Shown piece by piece: positions 62,301 through 64,000 of a stretch of DNA of 64,000 nucleotides. Each line of letters opens with the position of its first letter. Within the stretch, counting starts at the first letter, position 1. Below the pieces are notes generated by a model. The model had not been told where the DNA came from. It saw only the letters and a list, made by a program, of their open reading frames with translations, and searched no databases. The translations under genes were made by a program, and so were the position numbers. This stretch comes from JANQGH01 sp039177555 (lineage in GTDB: Bacteria > Pseudomonadota > Alphaproteobacteria > DSM-16000 > Inquilinaceae). The stretch is from the NCBI GenBank assembly GCA_039177555.1, contig JBCDFV010000002.1, positions 1 through 64,000 of the forward strand, written 5' to 3'.

Positions 62301-62434
62301 GGCTTTACGGTTGCGTCGCTAAGTTCCTCGAACGAGAAGCGCTCAATAGGCAGGCGCGCCCGTGCCACCAGCGGCCGGACCAGGGCCAAGCGCTGCGCGA
62401 TCTTCTCGGCGGTCAGACGCAGTCGGTGGGACAT
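59309..62434 (-). CDS. GH38 alpha-mannosidase (second of a tandem pair)
   Basis: A 1041-residue GH38 paralogue of the previous gene, collinear along its length. Its zinc motif is HAHMDVAYLW near residue 253, the nucleophile is in WLPDTFGFPG near 366, and NDCKYGYDVCG is in the C-terminal domain. The two differ in many positions, so this is an old duplication or separate recruitment. The ATG is six bases after the stop of the fused ABC ATPase, which links it to peptide-type importer genes lying beyond the right edge. No signal peptide is visible. Confidence 0.92.
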   Translation of the reverse strand: MSHRLRLTAEKIAQRLALVRPLVARARLPIERFSFEELSDATVKPDLTQGHGDASAATLDWHSHWGRQDLHFVLRSQFSVPGSWQNPALHLPLGVTGDIFTHPEALLYIDGVAVASADRYHHTIELSRDLADDQAHSLLLHGWTGHTSWPPNLGDKSQLFLRECTVIDIDRDFQSFVTLAETALDLTSELGDERPEKHAILSALDAAFLVLDTRDPMEDAFRASVGPAYACLKDALGQAGAPLDVTLHAAGHAHMDVAYLWPTAEIRQKNARTYSNVLRLMERYPEFRFSHSQPQLHAWTEEDFPEVFEAIRARVAEGRWEVLGGMWVESEANMPGPESLVRQMLLARQYCDEKLGPGSESPVLWLPDTFGFPGCLPQLMVQAGLRWFVTNKLNWNQYNQMPASTTWWEGIDGSQVMAHFLTTPRTVQHLPFPTNYKSDLTAAEVVGTWTRNTMKDQVRDLLIAYGYGDGGGGPTDELIRKAEVYQAMPGAPRIAFSSVRTFFEQLEKQAAPLPVWQGELYLEGHRGVLTGNGWVKRANRMTERLFHEAELAMSLAMVAGQEADDLTEAWRTLCMLQFHDILTGTSVAAVFDDAREDFTRITEVAEAALKRAIAAVTPEGAAFLILDGAKLPGVRHALLPKDTGPVGENGKTLVAQTVADGVLVELPEAPPLAPRVLHACEAGAPSDDGVKARRTDDGGVVIENQLIRVVIGDHGMFTSIHDKRADREVLKPGCLGNRLELFEDRPVSWDAWDIDIFFEERGELVSDLNSLEIIENGPLRASIELTRAFRQSRLTQRISLARHSARIDFDTEVDWHETHLLLKAAFPVAVRATRAQFDIQWGQIDRPTHKNTSWDAAMFEVPAQKWADLSEGDFGVALLNDCKYGYDVCGDTLRLSLIKSATMPDTTADQGHHSFTYALLPHVGDTRTEVRAEAYDLNFPPRVFAEPGHGSGVDGPIVQCEDQRAIIETIKPAEDSQGVVVRLFEAHNTRGPVSLTLHPTVRRVEICGLLETESESVPVSDQRVTLPLGNYQILTLRLRFD

Positions 62435-62440
62435 GGTCCG

Positions 62441-64000
62441 TCAGCTTTGGGTCAACGAAAATCCGGGAATCTCGCCGCGAAAAATCGCGTCGTGACGGCC
62501 CTCGATTTGAGCCAGCTCGTTAAGCGCGGTTCGGGCATCTTCCGATGACCCCCAATCGCGGTCCAGGTCCGGCCAGGGAATGGAGGAAATCAGCAGCTGC
62601 GTGTAGGCGTGCTTCGGGTCACCGATCACCTCCATCGGCGGACCGGCTTCCACGACCTGTCCGTGGTAAAGAACCATCACGTAGTCCGACACGTGATAGG
62701 CCGTGGCAAGATCGTGCGTGATGTAGATGATCGAGATGCCGTGCTGGTCCTTCAGATCGTGAATGTTCTTCAGGATCGTCGCCCGAAGGCTCGCATCGAC
62801 CATCGAAACCGGTTCGTCGGCGATCAGCAGCTTCGGGTTCAGCATCAGCGCACGCGCCACGATGAGACGCTGCCGTTGCCCGCCGGAAAGCTGGTGCGGA
62901 TAGCGGTCGAGCACGGTTTCCGGCGCCAGTCCAACGGCCTTGCAGGCCTCTTCCATCGCCTGTCTTGTGTGGTCCGACCCTTGTGAGAGACCAAACCGCT
63001 CGAACGGGAACTTCAGCGCGTGGTTGACCCGATAGAAAGGGTTGAAGCAGGCGTAAGGGTCTTGGAACACGGCCTGCACCTCCTTGCGGAAGGCAAGGGC
63101 TTGGCTCGCGGACTGGCGGTTGATGTCTTGGCCCTTGAACAAAACCTGTCCTGTCGATGGCGGGTTGAAGCCAAGCATCAGGCTTCCCATCGTCGATTTG
63201 CCCGACCCTGACTGGCCGACGATCGAAATGATCTTGGGCACCGTGCCGTCCAGCGAGAAGTTCATTGTGTGAAGCGCTGTGAGCGAACCGTAGGATTTCG
63301 AGACACCCCGCAACTCGAGCAATGGCGTCGGATCGCTGGCTTCGGTCGGTTTCGTGCCGCTTGCCGTCGAGGGATCGAGAAAGCTCTCACCGCCCACAAG
63401 CGGCACCGATGAGATCAGCTCTTTTGTGTAGGGGTGCTTCGGCGCCTCGATGATCTGCCTGACGGGCCCAAACTCGACAAGCTCGCCCTTCTTCAGGACC
63501 GCGATCTCATCGACGGACTGCGCCATCAGCCCCATGTCGTGCCCGATAAGGATAAGCCCCGCGCCGATCTCCGCCTGCACATCGCGAAGCGTCTGCATCA
63601 CATGGCGCTGGGTGATGACATCGAGGGCCGACGTCGGTTCGTCGGCGATCACCAGATCCGGGTTGAGACAGACGCCGATCGCGATGCAGACCCGCTGCTT
63701 CATGCCGCCCGAAAGCTCATGCGGGTAAAGCGACGCTACGATCTTTGGATCGAGACCGACGCTTTCCAGCGCGGCGTCCGACCGCCGCTGCAACTCGCTC
63801 TGCGAGACGCTGCCTTCATGGGCGACGATCCCGTCCCAGATCTGGCGCTCGATCCGCATGACCGGGTTCAGCGAGTTCATCGCGCCTTGCGGGATGTAGC
63901 TGATGTGCGACAGCCGGACGTTGCGCATCTCTTCGCTTGACAGGGACAGCAGATTGCTTTGCGGCAGCGAATTCAGGTGGATTTCGCCGGACGAGACAAA
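62441..64000 (-). CDS. Fused DppD-DppF-type ABC transporter ATP-binding protein (N-terminus outside the window)
   Basis: The frame is open to the right edge, so the first Walker A lies beyond it. Within the window the first ATPase half shows IPQGAMNSLNPVMRI (Q-loop), LSGGMKQRVC, VIADEPTSALD and LIGHDMGL. A second complete ATPase domain follows with Walker A GQSGSGKS, LSGGQRQRLI, LIADEPVSMVD and the H-loop YITHDLA. The two halves correspond to DppD and DppF in one chain. The gene leads directly into two GH38 mannosidases, which suggests uptake of a mannose-containing oligosaccharide by a peptide-type transporter, a known theme in oligosaccharide importers. Confidence 0.9.
   Translation of the reverse strand, partial: FVSSGEIHLNSLPQSNLLSLSSEEMRNVRLSHISYIPQGAMNSLNPVMRIERQIWDGIVAHEGSVSQSELQRRSDAALESVGLDPKIVASLYPHELSGGMKQRVCIAIGVCLNPDLVIADEPTSALDVITQRHVMQTLRDVQAEIGAGLILIGHDMGLMAQSVDEIAVLKKGELVEFGPVRQIIEAPKHPYTKELISSVPLVGGESFLDPSTASGTKPTEASDPTPLLELRGVSKSYGSLTALHTMNFSLDGTVPKIISIVGQSGSGKSTMGSLMLGFNPPSTGQVLFKGQDINRQSASQALAFRKEVQAVFQDPYACFNPFYRVNHALKFPFERFGLSQGSDHTRQAMEEACKAVGLAPETVLDRYPHQLSGGQRQRLIVARALMLNPKLLIADEPVSMVDASLRATILKNIHDLKDQHGISIIYITHDLATAYHVSDYVMVLYHGQVVEAGPPMEVIGDPKHAYTQLLISSIPWPDLDRDWGSSEDARTALNELAQIEGRHDAIFRGEIPGFSLTQS

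Noticed and set aside
1..64000. tRNA, rRNA, CRISPR arrays, insertion sequences or phage genes
   Set aside because: I looked for clustered direct repeats, transposase or integrase motifs and structural RNA features and saw none. A tRNA or small RNA could still be missed by eye; tRNAscan-SE and Infernal would decide.

Overview
The window is GC-rich, densely packed bacterial DNA with long co-directional operons, many 1-4 base start/stop overlaps, and almost entirely catabolic, transport and cell-surface content. Its families (peptide-type and sugar-type ABC importers, a tripartite tricarboxylate transporter, PcaR-like IclR and LacI regulators, CoA-transferase/hydratase operons, split GcvPA/GcvPB proteins, a sulfatase with its formylglycine-generating enzyme, an ExoY/Wzc surface-polysaccharide locus) fit a heterotrophic alphaproteobacterium, possibly Rhodospirillales-like. 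No rRNA, tRNA or other phylogenetic marker was seen, so the placement is an inference. No CRISPR array, insertion sequence or prophage was recognised.

Layout. (1) 1-7236: a DppABCDF-type peptide importer ending in an M24 peptidase, then a convergent XRE-cupin regulator and a NodB-type deacetylase. (2) 7437-11531: an AcoX/NAD-kinase-like gene followed by gcvPA- and gcvPB-like genes, with no GcvT or GcvH. (3) 11535-24438: two minus-strand operons. One holds a sugar-type ABC importer, a class III aminotransferase, a DapA-family lyase and two SDRs; the other holds a lambda-crystallin-type dehydrogenase and a two-gene HcnABC/opine-oxidase-like flavoenzyme. A PcaR-like IclR gene lies between them, and matching RCGAAC-N4-GTTCGY palindromes precede both operons. 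(4) 24605-26399: a divergent TIM-barrel epimerase and SDR. (5) 26538-33984: a LacI-family gene and a divergent CoA-ester operon whose first gene encodes an ABC solute-binding-protein fold without a signal peptide. (6) 34157-42175: two SDRs, TctCBA, a second LacI regulator and a sulfatase on the plus strand, with a convergent true FGE; TGAATT-type operator sites precede the SDR pair and tctC.

(7) 42553-55987: a surface-polysaccharide region with a flippase, sulfotransferase, two intact O-antigen ligase/polymerase genes and one truncated one, WecG- and ExoY-type transferases, a metallophosphatase and a Wzc tyrosine kinase. Two small secreted paralogues with a shared CX5C motif and the same promoter layout flank the truncated gene. 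(8) 56043-64000: two tandem GH38 alpha-mannosidases behind a fused DppD-DppF ATPase that runs off the right edge.

The least ordinary items are the signal-less binding protein heading the CoA operon, the GcvP-like pair without its complex, the sulfatase/FGE/TTT regulon, and the duplicated CX5C genes with the truncation point between them. Functions given for whole operons are inferences from family membership and gene order.
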